A DNA stretch of 64,000 nucleotides from Leptobrachium leishanense. Taxonomy: Eukaryota; Chordata; Amphibia; Anura; Megophryidae. Each line of letters begins with the position of its first letter. Position 1 is the stretch's first letter. The DNA lies in assembly GCA_009667805.1 (NCBI GenBank), contig CM019063.1, positions 57,272,881-57,336,880 of the forward strand, read 5' to 3'. Position numbers and translations under genes: made by a program. The notes under the pieces were generated by a model. That model was not told where the DNA came from and ran no database searches. It was given only the letters and a program-made list of their open reading frames with translations. Positions 30,936 through 42,528 of the stretch are shown in pieces.

Positions 30936-31320
30936 TACATTGTGTGAAAAGAACGCAAGATACGCAATTTGTTACGTACACTACACACATTGCTTATGTA
31001 AAAAGGGGGAGGGGTTGTGGTTATTTATTTTTTTACATAAAATTCCTTTTAAGTAATCAAATTTCTCTTTTTTTTTTATCCGATGAATCAATTAATCAAA
31101 ATAATAATCCGCCAACTAATCGATTCTGAGAATAATCGTTAGTTGCAGCCTAGTATGGACCCAACGTTTACCATAAAACCTCAAAGTTTGGGGAATGGAC
31201 ACCAAGGAACCACAAAACCAGCAAACAATATGGTCAGGCCAAACATTGAGAATGTATGTGCAGTGTGAGAGCTGTGTGTGAGAGCTGTGTGTACACTGTG
31301 TGACTATTGTGAGTGTGTTA

Positions 31321-31769
31321 AGGCTGGGGTCAGACGAGCGTAGTGTTCACGTCCGTGATTGCGCCTAATAGTACGTCCGTGATAGCATGAAAGAAAGCCC
31401 ATCGGAGCCTGACACATGAAGTACGACCGCACTGAACTGCGGACGCACAACGGCCGCGGCCCACGGACGCAAGGCAGGCAAGAACGTACATCCCCTAGAA
31501 CGGCCGCACAAAGTGCGCTGCGTCCGCAACGTCCGCATAGCTTTGTGTGTGAGTGATGGAACGTGGTCAGACGGACTGCATTTATACGTCCAGCATTTTT
31601 CACGGACAAAATGGTTTTGCTTTTTAGTTTATTTTCCCTCCTACATCCGTCAAAATATACGTCAGTGAATAAACGGACTGTGTGGCCACTACTGTGTCTT
31701 CCGTACTGACGTCCGTCCGTACTGCACGTACGTACAGTCCGTAGAAATCACGCTCGTCTGACACTAGCC
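31321..31769. mobile_element. Harbinger-like MITE, family A
   Basis: (A)GGCTGGGGTCAGACGAGCG ... CGTCTGACACTAGCC with TTA at 31318-31320 and 31770-31772. Inserted in TGTG-rich DNA. Confidence 0.87.
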
Positions 31770-32298
31770 TTAATGTGTGAGTCCTGTGAGTGTGTGCTGT
31801 TTGTGGATATCGTGAGTGTGTTAGTAGTGTGTGTGCTGTGTGTGAGTATTGTGTGTGCAGTGTAAGTATTGTGAGTGTGTGCAGTGTGAGATATTGTGAG
31901 TGTGCTGTGTGTGTATTGTGTGTGAGTATTGTGCAGTGTGTGTTCAGTGTGTGTGCGTGTGCAGTGTGTGTTCAGTGTGTGTGCGTGTGCAGTGTGTGAG
32001 TATTGTGCAGTGAGTGTGCAGTGTGTGTGCAGTATATGCGCGCAGTGTGTGAGAGTGTGCAGTGTGTGTGTAGTGTGTGTGTGAGTGTACAGTGTGTGTG
32101 TAGTGTGTGAGTGTGCAGTGTGTGTGTGCTGTGTGAGTGTGCAGTGTGTGTGCAGTGTGCTGTGTGTGTGTGTGCAGTGTGTGTGTGTGTGAGTGTGCTG
32201 TGTGTGTGTGTGAGTGTGCTGTGTGTGTGAGTGTGCTGTGTGTGTGTGTGTGCAGTGTGAGTGGCGCGCGTGCCCGGTGCAGCAGGCAGTGCATGGCA

Positions 32299-32338
<40 letters not shown>
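31770..32338. repeat. TG/CA-rich microsatellite tract
   Basis: Imperfect GTGTGTGCAGTGTGTGAG runs to about 32260, then a pure (CA)n at 32300-32338. Its many open frames on both strands are low-complexity artefacts. Confidence 0.93.
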
Positions 32339-32342
<4 letters not shown>

Positions 32343-32760
32343 GCAGGGGCCGGGATGGCGCTGGTTGTGTCAGGCTCTGGCGCCTCCTCGGGGTGGATCT
32401 GGCGGGTGAGGATGAGCACTCACTGGCTTTTTAACAGGCGGGCGGCCGGGAGCGCCAGCAGCAGGGACTGAGTGAGCAGCGCCCGAGCCGCCTGGCACCA
32501 CACCCAGCCCGGGCCACGGAGAGGATGGCAGCAGCAGCAGCAGCCGGGCATCACTGCCACACAGCCAGACACAGAGGCAGCGGGCAGCCATGGGCAGGTA
32601 ACCTCCCCCCTGGATCTATCACAGGGACCCCCTGTATCTCCTCACACACACCCACCGCTACACTGCATGCCCCTCCGTGCCAGCACAGGCACCTCCGCCT
32701 GCCATGCGGCTCCCACAGGGTTAATCCGGAGGGCACTCAATAGGATTTAAACAGATCCCT
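32256..32760 (+). promoter_or_regulatory. CpG-richer island, possible promoter and first exon
   Basis: This stretch has far more CpG and G/C than its surroundings (GGCGCGCGTGCCCGG, GCGGGCGGCCGGGAGCGCC, GAGCCGCC). It contains CAGCCATGGGCAG|GTAACC: an ATG at 32590 in fair Kozak context followed after 8 bases by a GT donor at 32598. An earlier ATG (32525) opens a CAG/GCA-rich frame. This may be the 5' end of a host gene whose later exons are outside the window. No TATA box seen. Inference only. Confidence 0.4.
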
Positions 32761-32782
32761 GGCCTCGGAGGAATCTGCTGCG

Positions 32783-34150
32783 TGACACACACACACACAC
32801 ACACACAGACACACACACACACAGAGACACACATAGAGACTAGAGAGAGACACACACACAGAGACACACAGAGAGACACACATAGAGACTAGAGAGAGAC
32901 ACACACACAGAGACACACAGAGAGACACACATAGAGACTAGAGAGAGACACACACAGACACACACACACAGGCACACATAGAGAGAGACACACACAGACA
33001 CAGAAAGAGAGAGACACACACACACAGAGGCACACATAGAGAGAGACACACACACACAGAGGCACACATAGAGAGAGACACACACACACAGAGGCACACA
33101 TAGAGAGAGACACACACACACAGAGGCACACATAGAGAGACACACACACACAGAGGCACACAGAGAGAGACACACACACACAGACACAGGCACACATAGA
33201 GAGAGACACACACAGACACACAGAGGCACACATAGAGAGAGACACACAGACACAGAGAGAGACACACACACAGACACAGAAAGAGACACACACACACACA
33301 CAGACACAGAAAGAGACACACACAGACACAGAGAGAGACATACACACACAGACACAGAGAGAGAGACACACACAGAGAGACACACAGAGAGAGAGAGACA
33401 CACACACACACACACACACAGACACAGAGAGAGAGACACACACAGACACAGGAAGAGAGACACACACACACACACAGAGACACACACACACAGACACAGA
33501 GAGAGACACACACACACACACAGAAAGAGACACACACACACACAGAAAGAGAGACACAGAGAGAGGCACACACACAGACACAGAAAGAGAGACACACACA
33601 CACAGAGACACACACACACACAGAGACACAGAGAGAGGCACACACACAGACACAGAAAGAGAGACACACACACACACAGAGACACAGAGAGAGACACACA
33701 CACACAGAGAGACACAGAGAGAGACACACACAGACACAGAGAGACACACACACAGAGACAGACACAGAGAGAGACACACACACAGACACAGAGAGAGACA
33801 CACACACACAGACACACACACAGACACAGAGAGAGACACACACACACAGACACAGAGAGAGACACACACACACAGACACAGAGAGAGACACACACAACAG
33901 ACACACACACAGACACAGAGAGAGACACACACAGAAAGAGAGACACAGAGGCACACACACAGACACAGAAAAAGAGACACACACACACAGAGACACACAC
34001 ACAGAGAGACACAGAGACAGACACACACACACAGAGACACACACAGACACAGAGACACACACACACAGAGACAGACACAGAGAGAGACACACACACACAG
34101 AGACACACACACAGACACAGAGAGAGACACAGAGACACACACACAGACAC
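32783..34150. repeat. 1.4-kb CACACA/GAGA compound microsatellite
   Basis: Almost wholly CA and GA dinucleotides in blocks such as GAGACACACACACACAGA and CACATAGAGAGAG. Local units of 30-40 bp recur (GGCACACATAGAGAGAGACA at 33000-33240). Minus-strand frames over 400 codons of Cys/Val/Ser/Leu are artefacts. Confidence 0.97.
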
Positions 34151-34282
34151 AGGAGCCAGAGCTCAGCCAGGAGAGTATATATATATATACACCGCAAGGG
34201 CTGTGATAACATTACACCATACCCCTATCAACTGTGTATACACTACTGCCTGACTTCTCTGCACATTATGCCTGGATCCCCC

Positions 34283-34287
<5 letters not shown>

Positions 34288-34334
<47 letters not shown>

Positions 34335-34335
34335 A
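34288..34335. repeat. (GT)n microsatellite
   Basis: Pure GT run of about 46 bp. Confidence 0.97.
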
Positions 34336-34775
34336 CATGTGTATTTGTATATGTATATTCTTCTACCTTTAATATTTATTTAGTGAAATACTACTTGCCA
34401 TTTGTTTGTGTGTATATATATATATATTCATCTTTCCACCTGTAGTATGTATTTAATTGTTCCTTTGTGTGAGTATGTATATATATATCTACAGTATATA
34501 TGCGTGTGTATGTAAATACATATATATATCTTCTTCTTCCTTTAGTATTGATTTAGTAAAACGCTCCTTTGCATTTGTGTGTTTCATATATATTTAATTT
34601 CTTCTTTCCGCCAATAGTATGTGTATAATGCATCGCTCCTTTGTGTGTGCGTGTGTGTGCGTGTGTGTGCGTGTATATATTTTTTTCCTCTTATTTATTT
34701 TCTTCCACCTTTAGTATGTGTTTAATGCATCACTCCTTTGCGCGCGTGTGTGTGTGCGTGTGCATGTGTGTGTGT
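34336..34775. repeat. Degenerate ~100-bp composite tandem repeat
   Basis: Five loose units of CTTCTTCCACCTTTAGTATG followed by TTTAATGCATCACTCCTTTG and then a GT or TATA run (starting near 34365, 34430, 34530, 34605, 34700). The internal microsatellite differs in each unit. Confidence 0.75.
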
Positions 34776-35094
34776 TGCATTAAGTGGGGCTGGCTCCCCG
34801 TCACACTCCCCCATCCAGCTCCATACATTTCCTGTCTTGGAGAGGCCACACGCTCCCCATACTGTATTAATAGAAATGAGGCCGGCAGGGTCTGTCTTCA
34901 AAACCCCTAGTGAGGAGAGGCGTAAGTTGTTAACACTTTACTACTTGTGGACTACATCTCACACGAAGGTCAACCAATGTTACACAACACATTGCTACAG
35001 CTACAGTGTTGATATAGATCTCTTCTGGCTCTGAGCAAGTTGGGGTACTCCAGCTCCCATCACAGGGCTGATTGCATGGGTCAAACCCTCTTGG
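34776..35094. other. Single-copy-looking sequence, no gene recognised
   Basis: Open frames (to about 34910 and 35034) have no domain I know. No splice or promoter structure stands out. Confidence 0.45.
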
Positions 35095-37795
35095 CCAAGG
35101 GTATTTGATGATGGAGCAGGGGATACCTGACCTCTGGAGCAGAGATATCTGACCTCTGGAGCAGGGGATATCTGACCTCTGGAGCTGAGATATCTGACCT
35201 CTGGAGCAGGGGATATCTGACCTCTGGAGCAGGGGATATCTGACCTCTGGAGCAGGGGATACCTGACTTCTGGAGCTGAGATATCTGACCTCTGGAGCAG
35301 GGGATATCTGACCTATGGAGCAGGGGATATCTGACCTATGGAGCAGGGGATATCTGACCTCTGGAGCTGAGATATCTGACCTCTGGAGCAGGGGATATCT
35401 GACTTCTGGAGCAGGGGATATCTGACTTCTGGAGCAGGGGATATCTGACTTCTGGAGCAGGGGATATCTGACTTCTGGAGCAGGGGATATCTGACTTCTG
35501 GAGCAGGGGATATCTGACTCCTGGAGCAGGGGATATCTGACTTCTGGAGCAGGGGATATCTGACTTCTGGAGCAGGGGATATCTGACTTCTGGAGCAGGG
35601 GATATCTGACTTCTGGAGCAGGGGATATCTGACTTCTGGAGCTGAGATATCTGACCTCTGGAGCAGGGGATATCTGACCTCTGGAGCAGGGGATATCTGA
35701 CCTCTGGAGCAGGGGATATCTGACCTCTGGAGCAGGGGATATCTGACCTCTGGAGCAGGGGATATCTGACCTCTGGAGCAGGGGATATCTGACCTCTGGA
35801 GCTGAGATATCTGACCTCTGGAGCAGGGGATATCTGAGTTCTGGAGCAGGGGATATCTGACTTATGGAGCAGGGGATATCTGACTTATGGAGCAGGGGAT
35901 ATCTGACTTCTGGAGCAGGGGATATCTGACTTCTGGAGCAGGGGATATCTGACTTCTGGAGCTGAGATATCTGACCTCTGGAGCTGAGATATCTGACCTC
36001 TGGAGCTGAGATATCTGACCTCTGGAGCAGGGGATATCTGACTTCTGGAGCAGGGGATATCTGACTTCTGGAGCAGGGGATATCTGACTTCTGGAGCAGG
36101 GGATATCTGACTTCTGGAGCAGGGGATATCTGACTTCTGGAGCAGGGGATATCAGACTTCTGGAGCAGGGGATATCAGACTTCTGGAGCAGGGGATATCA
36201 GACTTCTGGAGCAGGGGATATCTGACTTCTGGAGCAGGGGATATCTGACTTCTGGAGCTGAGATATCTGACCTCTGGAGCAGGGGATATCTGACCTCTGG
36301 AGCAGGGGATATCTGACCTCTGAGCAGCAGGGATATCTGACCTCTGGAGCAGGGGATATCTGACCTCTGGAGAGGGGATATCTGACTTCTGGAGCAGGGG
36401 ATATCTGACTTCTGGAGCAGGGGATATCTGACTTCTGAGCAGGGGGATATCTGACTTCTGGAGCAGGGGATATCTGACTTCTGGAGCAGGGGATATCTGA
36501 CTTCTGGAGCAGGGGATATCTGACTTCTGGAGCAGGGGATATCTGACTTCTGGAGCAGGGGATATCTGACTTCTGGAGGCAGGGGATATCAGACTTCTGG
36601 AGCAGGGGATATCAGACTTCTGGAGCAGGGGATATCAGACTTCTGGAGCAGGGGATATCTGACTTATGGAGCAGGGATATCAGACTTATGGAGCAGGGGA
36701 TATCAGACTTCTGGAGCAGGGGATATCAGACTTCTGGAGCAGGGGATATCAGACTTCTGGAGCAGGGGATATCTGACTTCTGGAGCAGGGGATATCTGAC
36801 CTCTGGAGAGGGGATATCTGACTTCTGGAGCAGGGGATATCTGACTTCTGGAGCAGGGGATATCTGACTTCTGGAGCAGGGGATATCTGACTTCTGGAGC
36901 AGGGGATATCTGACTTCTGGAGCAGGGGATATCTGACTTCTGGAGCAGGGGATATCTGACTTCTGGAGCAGGGGATATCTGACTTCTGGAGCAGGGGATA
37001 TCTGACTTCTGGAGCAGGGGATATCTGACCTCTGGAGAGGGGATATCTGACTTCTGGAGCAGGGGATATCTGACTTCTGGAGCAGGGGATATCTGACTTC
37101 TGGAGCAGGGATCTGACTTCTGGAGCAGGGGATATCTGACTTCTGGAGCAGGGGATATCTGACTTCTGGAGCAGGGGATAATCTGACTTCTGGAGCAGGG
37201 GATATCTGACCTCTGGAGCAGGGGATATCTGACCTCTGGAGCAGGGGATATCTGACCTCTGGAGCAGGGGATATCTGACCTCTGGAGCAGGGGATATCTG
37301 ACCTCTGGAGCAGGGGATATCTGACCTCTGGAGCAGGGGATATCTGACCTCTGGAGCTGAGATATCTGACCTCTGGAGCAGGGGATATCTGAGTTCTGGA
37401 GCAGGGGATATCTGACTTCTGGAGCAGGGGATATCTGACTTCTGGAGCAGGGGATATCTGACTTCTGGAGCAGGGGATATCTGACTTCTGGAGCAGGGGA
37501 TATCTGACTTCTGGAGCAGGGGATATCAGACTTCTGGAGCAGGGGATATCAGACTTCTGGAGCAGGGGATATCAGACTTCTGGAGCAGGGGATATCAGAC
37601 TTCTGGAGCAGGGGATATCAGACTTCTGGAGCAGGGGATATCTGACTTATGGAGCAGGGGATATCAGACTTCTGGAGCAGGGGATATCTGACTTCTGGAG
37701 CAGGGGATATCAGACTTCTGGAGCAGGGGATATCTGACTTCTGGAGCTGAGATATCTGACTTATGGACCAGGCTATATCTGCCTTCTGGAGCAGA
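35095..37795. repeat. 2.7-kb minisatellite, 23-bp unit, about 115 copies
   Basis: Unit TCTGGAGCAGGGGATATCTG plus ACT; a 22-bp variant has GAGCTGAGATATC. Variants ACCTC, ACTTC, ACTTAT, ATCAGACT and GGAGAGGGG occur in blocks that recur (for example 35640-35830 resembles 37180-37400), so there is higher-order structure. Units decay from about 37750 to 37875. Confidence 0.97.
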
Positions 37796-37875
37796 GATAA
37801 CTGACTTTCGGTGCAGAGATAGCCGTCTTCTGGAAGGGGATATCTGCCTTCTGGAGAAAACGATATCTGCCCCAT

Positions 37876-38360
37876 GCTCTTCAAATGTGAAGAACAACTC
37901 CCATTATGTCTAACCGGCCCATAGAGAGCAGAGACAGCCGCCCTCTACATCCCTGCTCTTCAAATCGAGGCAGACCCCGCATAGAGATAGCCGTGACATC
38001 CACCAGCTCTTCTTCTTCGTGGCTTCCATTCTCGGCAGTGGTACACGGTAGAGCAGTTCCTGTGGGAGCTCGTATTGCCTGTGCGTCATGATAATTGCAG
38101 TCCGGTGTGCCAGAGCATGCCTATCCTTGCTCCGCAGGCTGGGCAAACTCGTTTGGTAGGGTTTGGGGTTTTAATCGTAAGATCGCGTTGCACACTTCGT
38201 TAGGGTGTGTGGAATGTTTCATTAATTACACACTGGGATATAACCTCGTTCATTAAACATCCAGGTAATATTTAACAATGCGACGCACAAAACGCTAACT
38301 TCTTTGCTCAGTTTGGCGGCTTTCACTTGTTTTTTTACCTTGAACCAGATGTAGTGGAGC
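37876..38360. other. No gene recognised
   Basis: Partly repeated sequence around 37920-37990 (CTGCTCTTCAAAT at 37951 echoes GCTCTTCAAATGTGAAG at 37875). Otherwise no feature. Confidence 0.4.
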
Positions 38361-38368
38361 ATCTAGAG

Positions 38369-38537
38369 CAGTGGTTCCCAACCGCGTTCCTCAAGTACCC
38401 CCTAACAGGCCAGGTTTTAGGAATCGCTTTGGGGAAATGCTGACTGAATCCTGCAATCACTGAGCAGCAAATCATATCACATGTCCTGCAAACCTGGCCT
38501 GTTAGGGGGGCTTGAGGACCGCGGTTGGGAACCACTG
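38369..38537. mobile_element. Short hAT MITE (CAGTGGTTCCCAACC family), complete
   Basis: 169 bp, ends CAGTGGTTCCCAACCGCG and exact inverse CGCGGTTGGGAACCACTG, with 8-mers ATCTAGAG (38361-38368) and ATCTAGAA (38538-38545), one mismatch. Best-defined member of its family here. Confidence 0.9.
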
Positions 38538-38618
38538 ATCTAGAAAGCCATGGACCGGGACATAAACCTGGAGGTAAACGGCGGACTGACAACACCAATG
38601 CGCCGACTTATGTGGGAG

Positions 38619-38804
38619 TTATTCAAGAAGCGCTGATGTTTGCCGAAGTTGCAACAGTGAAAAACGTTTAATTTCCCCTTTTTGGAAACGCCAAACAGCG
38701 CAGGAGAAAATTCCCCGTGAAGCTCCTCCAGCCGTCGTTTGGATTTCTCGTTTTTGAAATGCTAAATTTTGCAACTTCGGCAAACACCGGCGCTCCTTGA
38801 ACAG
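38619..38804. mobile_element. Inverted-repeat MITE
   Basis: TTATTCAAGAAGCGCTGATG and TTTGCCGAAGTTGCAA on the left mirror TTGCAACTTCGGCAAACACC and GGCGCTCCTTGAACA on the right. About 35-bp terminal inverted repeats around a 120-bp core. Confidence 0.75.
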
Positions 38805-38915
38805 CCCCCCTTGCTTTTCACAAATAAAACCAAAAAAGTCTATTGATGGAATTCCAGAAGCCTCTGGGAAGCTCTCAGGTTTGTTGATCTGTCAGAGTTT
38901 CAGCCAGCAGGACTC

Positions 38916-38972
38916 GGTGACAGGACTCCGAGCGGTGACAGGACTCCGAGCGGTGACAGGACTCCGAGCGTG
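38916..38972. repeat. 17-bp tandem repeat, three copies
   Basis: GGTGACAGGACTCCGAGC occurs three times in a row. Confidence 0.9.
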
Positions 38973-39790
38973 GGGAATCTGCTTCAGCTGTTCCCTGTGG
39001 CTCCCAGTGAGGTGCCAACCCTATTGAGTAATGGCAGAAGGCGTGACTGGTGTTTGGCCATGTGGAGTCACTGTGGGGCTCCTTATCCTCCTCCTTTTTA
39101 GTCTGTGTTAACTCCTTGAGGACCAGGGAAGTAGAACGACACTTCAAACGCGCTGCGGACAGATCCTCTACACATGTTGAGTTAACTCGTGTGGGCGGCC
39201 TGCCAAGACCATTGCCCTCACCCCTTCACCATACCTACCGCTGGTCTACAAAGACCACAAACATTCTGCAGAACGTCAGCGTTCGCTCAGAGGTGCTTTC
39301 GGTGGAGAATCTCAAGTTTGTCACTGCAGTCGTTCATACTTTTTTTTTCTTCATCTGAATTTTGGCTTCTTTGCCTTTTTTTTCGTGTCGACGCAATGTT
39401 ACAAGAAGCTCCCGTACGTCCGCAAGGACATTCCAACTTTGTGTCGGAACGAAAATTCTGGATTCCAGATTAATTATACGTTCTACAAATGGACGTTCGC
39501 TTGGATGTGGCACAAAGGAAAGAGGTCAGTTACTCTTCTGGGGTTGCGGGTATCATGTCGATTTACATGTAGAGGTTTGACCTGGGGGTCAGTATGCAAC
39601 CGGAAAACCTCAGGGTTCTGCTGTGTATCTTAATGGGTGATTTGAATAGGACTGACGGACCTGGCTCTGATATAAAGACTCTTTAGCAAATGTAAATATC
39701 TTGGGGGTTTATCTACCAAGGTGTGAATCGGTGTAGAATTGCAAGTGTTGGGCCTTTGAACATTTTACCAACTCTGGAATTCAATTACCT
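38973..39790. other. No gene recognised
   Basis: Several overlapping frames of 70-100 codons at 39050-39630 show no known domain. An ACGTCCGCAAGGAC segment near 39415 resembles Harbinger words, but no ends were found. Confidence 0.4.
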
Positions 39791-39794
39791 AGAT

Positions 39795-39970
39795 CAGTGG
39801 TTCCCAACCCTGGTCCTCAAGTCCTCTTAACAGGTCAGGTTTTAAGGATTCCCTTGGGGAAATGCAGACTGAATCCTGCAATCACTGAGCAGCGAATCAT
39901 ATCACCTGTGCTGTGCTTCACATGTCCTGCAAACCTGTCCTGTTAGGAGGACCAAGGTTCCAAACCACTG
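39795..39970. mobile_element. Short hAT MITE (CAGTGGTTCCCAACC family)
   Basis: CAGTGGTTCCCAACCCTGG ... CCAAACCACTG with the usual body. Flanks ACCTAGAT and GACTAGAC share CTAGA. Confidence 0.85.
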
Positions 39971-40205
39971 GACTAGACTGTTTGAACCTAACGTAGTTAA
40001 TCACTTTTTTGCTGTTCAATCAGATCACCGCTTTGTGATCTCGTCGGATCTACCCATCGAGCTTAAATACTTAGGACTTCATGACATCATTCTCCTCTCT
40101 CTCTCCTTTCAGTCATCAAGTTGGTTGAAAGTGCAACAACTGAAAGCTGAGAAAGAGAGACCTGGCCACTACCGAGGCAGAGCTCAGTATAAATGAGAAG
40201 AGTTA

Positions 40206-41554
40206 GGCTGCGGTCACAGGAGCGCACTGATTGCGCACAGCGCGTCCGTTGAAATGGATGCACGGTATAGCAAATAAGATTGTGGATACATTGTATCAGT
40301 TAGTTACGATGTATCCACAATATCATACATCATATCAGTCAGTTATGATGTATGCGATTGTGGATACATTGTATCAGTCGGTTATGATGGCTGAGATTGT
40401 GGATACATTGTATCAGTTAGTTATGATGGATGCGATTGTAGATACATTGTATCAGTTAGTCACGAAGTATGAGATTGTGGATACATTGTATCAGATAGTT
40501 ATGATGGGTGATATTGTGGATACATTGTATCAGTTAGTTATGGTGGATGAGATTGTGGATACATTGTATCAGTTATGATGGCTGAGATTGTGGATACATT
40601 GTATCAGTTAGTTATGCTGGATGAGATTGTGGATACATTGTATCAGTTAGTTATGATGGCTGAGACTGTGGATACATTGTATCAGTTAGTTATGGTGGAT
40701 GAGATTTGGATACATTGTATCAGTTATTTATGATGGTTGAGCTCTGAATACATTGTATCGGTTAATTATGATGGATGTGATTTGGATACATTGTATCGGT
40801 TAATTATGATGCTGCAATTTGGATACATCGTATCAGTCAGTCACGAAGTATGAGATTGTGGATACATTGTATCAGCTAGTTATGATGGATGCAATTTTGA
40901 TACATTGTATCAGTTAGTTTTGGTGGATGAGATTTGGATACATTGTATCAGTTATTTATGATGGCTGAGCTCTGGATACATTGTATCGGTTAATTATGAT
41001 GGATGAGATTTGGATACATTGTATCAGTTAGTTATGATGCTGCAATTTGGATACATCGTATCAGTCAGTCATGAAGTATGAGATTGTGGATAAATTGTAT
41101 CAGTTAGTTATGATGGATGCGATTTTGATACATTGTATCAGTTATGTTGGCTGAGCTCTGGATACATTGTATCGGTTAGTTATGCTGGATGAGAGTGTGG
41201 ATACATTGTATCAGTTAGTTATGAGGATGCGATTTGGATACATTGTATCAGTTAGTTATGACGGGTGAGAGTGTGGATACATTGTATCAGTTAGTTATGA
41301 CAGATGGGATTATGGATACATTGTATCAGTTAGTTATGATGGACGTTGATAAAAAAATAAGCTGTATAGTATCAGTTAGTTTTGACTGACGTAGCTTTTT
41401 CACGTCAAAGCCATTTTGGCGTCCGTGGCAAAATGCATTGCCCGTGCGTGCAAAAGTGTGCGCGTGCTTCGTGTGTTGTTCTCTATTGACTCCTTTGAAA
41501 AGCTACGATGGACAGCAAACAGTGCGGTCAGACGGACGCGAAAAGTGCGCAGCC
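40206..41554. mobile_element. Harbinger-like element swollen by a minisatellite
   Basis: Starts GGCTGCGGTCACAGGAGCGC after TTA (40203-40205) and ends GTGCGCAGCC before TTA (41555-41557). Outer parts have family-like words (GCGTCCGTTGAAATGG, GACTGACGTAGC). Only the outermost ~7 bp of the ends match, so assignment is moderate. Confidence 0.6.
40268..41345. repeat. 39-bp minisatellite, about 27 copies
   Basis: Unit GATTGTGGATACATTGTATC plus AGTTAGTTATGATGGATGA, with shorter variants lacking the GATTGTG start. Lies inside the Harbinger-like element. Confidence 0.95.
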
Positions 41555-41657
41555 TTAGACGGACGACCCAGTGGCTTATTAACTATAATGTTCATTTGAG
41601 AAATGGCTTTGCGATACGTGTGTGCGTTTGTTTTCTTTGTATCCGTCTGTGTGTACA

Positions 41658-41968
41658 GGTTGAGTATTCTTTATCCGTAACGTTCCAAAATCTGAAAACT
41701 TTTTTGACACTAGAAGTGGAAAATTCCACATCAGAAGTCATGTGACGGGGGGGGGGGGGCAAAAGTATTAACACATATTGTATAAAATGTCCTTCGGGCT
41801 GTGTGTAAAAGGTGTTTAGGAAACGTTGATGAATTGTTGCGTTTTTAGACTTGGGTCCCATCCCCCGAGATATCTCGTTATTTTATGCAAATATTCCAAA
41901 ATCTGAAAAAATCCCAAATGCAGATCAATACTGGTCTCAGATAATTCAGATAAGGGATAATCAGCTCT
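41658..41968. mobile_element. Tigger/pogo-like MITE (tentative)
   Basis: CAGGTTGAGTATTCTTTATCC at the left, then TTCCAAAATCTGAAAA, GGACCC-type and CCCGAGATATCTCGTTATTT, ATTCCAAAATCTGAAAAAAT and AGATAAGGGATAATC at the right. This order recalls mammalian Tigger-type repeats that start CAGTTGAGTATCCCTTATCC, with TA at the edges. Family resemblance from memory only. Confidence 0.5.
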
Positions 41969-42103
41969 ATCAGGGACGTGTGTAATATATATATATATAT
42001 ATATGAGTGTGTGTTTATGTTTTGTTATTCCAGTTCAGTAGATAGTTTCAATATTTGGGACTCGGCTTTTGTTTATTCTAAGTAATGCACGACGCGCGGT
42101 TTA

Positions 42104-42528
42104 GGCTAGGGTCAGACGAACGCATTTTCGCGTTGTCTGTGAAAAAGTGCGTCGAACAAATGGACGTATTTTTTCACGGAATACGCGATAGCGGTCATAC
42201 GATGCGCCTTTTCGTCCGTGATTTTGTACGGATCATCGATAAAACACTTTTTGTGTCTGGACGTTATGTTGGCCGGACATTAGCAGCGTCTGACGTCTCC
42301 TAATCACGCACACACGCCGCTATGCCGCCGCAGCGCACTCTGTACGTCCGTACTAGAGGTTTGACGTTCTAGAAAAAATGCGTTCGTTTGCCACTTGCGT
42401 TGCGCGGACGAACTTTCGTGCGGTCGTACTTCGTGTGTTCCCCGGCATTGGACGTCATTTGCTGCTAGTACGGCCGTGATTTCGTGTGTCTAAACGCACG
42501 TTAAAACTGCGCTAGTCTGACCCTAGCC
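42104..42528. mobile_element. Harbinger-like MITE, family A
   Basis: GGCTAGGGTCAGACGAACGC ... GTCTGACCCTAGCC. Flanks TTA (42101-42103) and TAA (42529-42531) are not identical, suggesting a later change. Confidence 0.85.

Larger units (their letters stand above)
19212..31152. mobile_element. Outer hAT-like element of a nested stack
   Basis: Three separated pieces, 19212-19572, 25381-26069 and 30527-31152, join into a diverged reverse-complement relative of the intact 968-bp element at 46516-47483. The right end AGTTGCAGCCTA matches the family end; the left terminus is clipped. Two hAT-like insertions and expansion of an internal 33-bp segment enlarged it to nearly 12 kb. No coding capacity of its own. 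Confidence 0.8.

Noticed and set aside
30361..31056. Long frames on both strands with repeated 11-residue units (QALAASTHPSD or LGQRDGLMLRA)
   Set aside because: The 33-bp minisatellite unit is a multiple of three without stops in several frames; not a protein.
32840..34150. Minus-strand open frames of over 400 codons rich in Cys, Val, Ser and Leu
   Set aside because: They lie wholly in a CA/GA microsatellite and are open in three frames; composition artefact.
35095..37795. CRISPR-like array
   Set aside because: Units are contiguous with no unique spacers, and the DNA is vertebrate.
40231..40578. 115-codon frame with repeated VDTLYQLV
   Set aside because: 39-bp minisatellite in phase.
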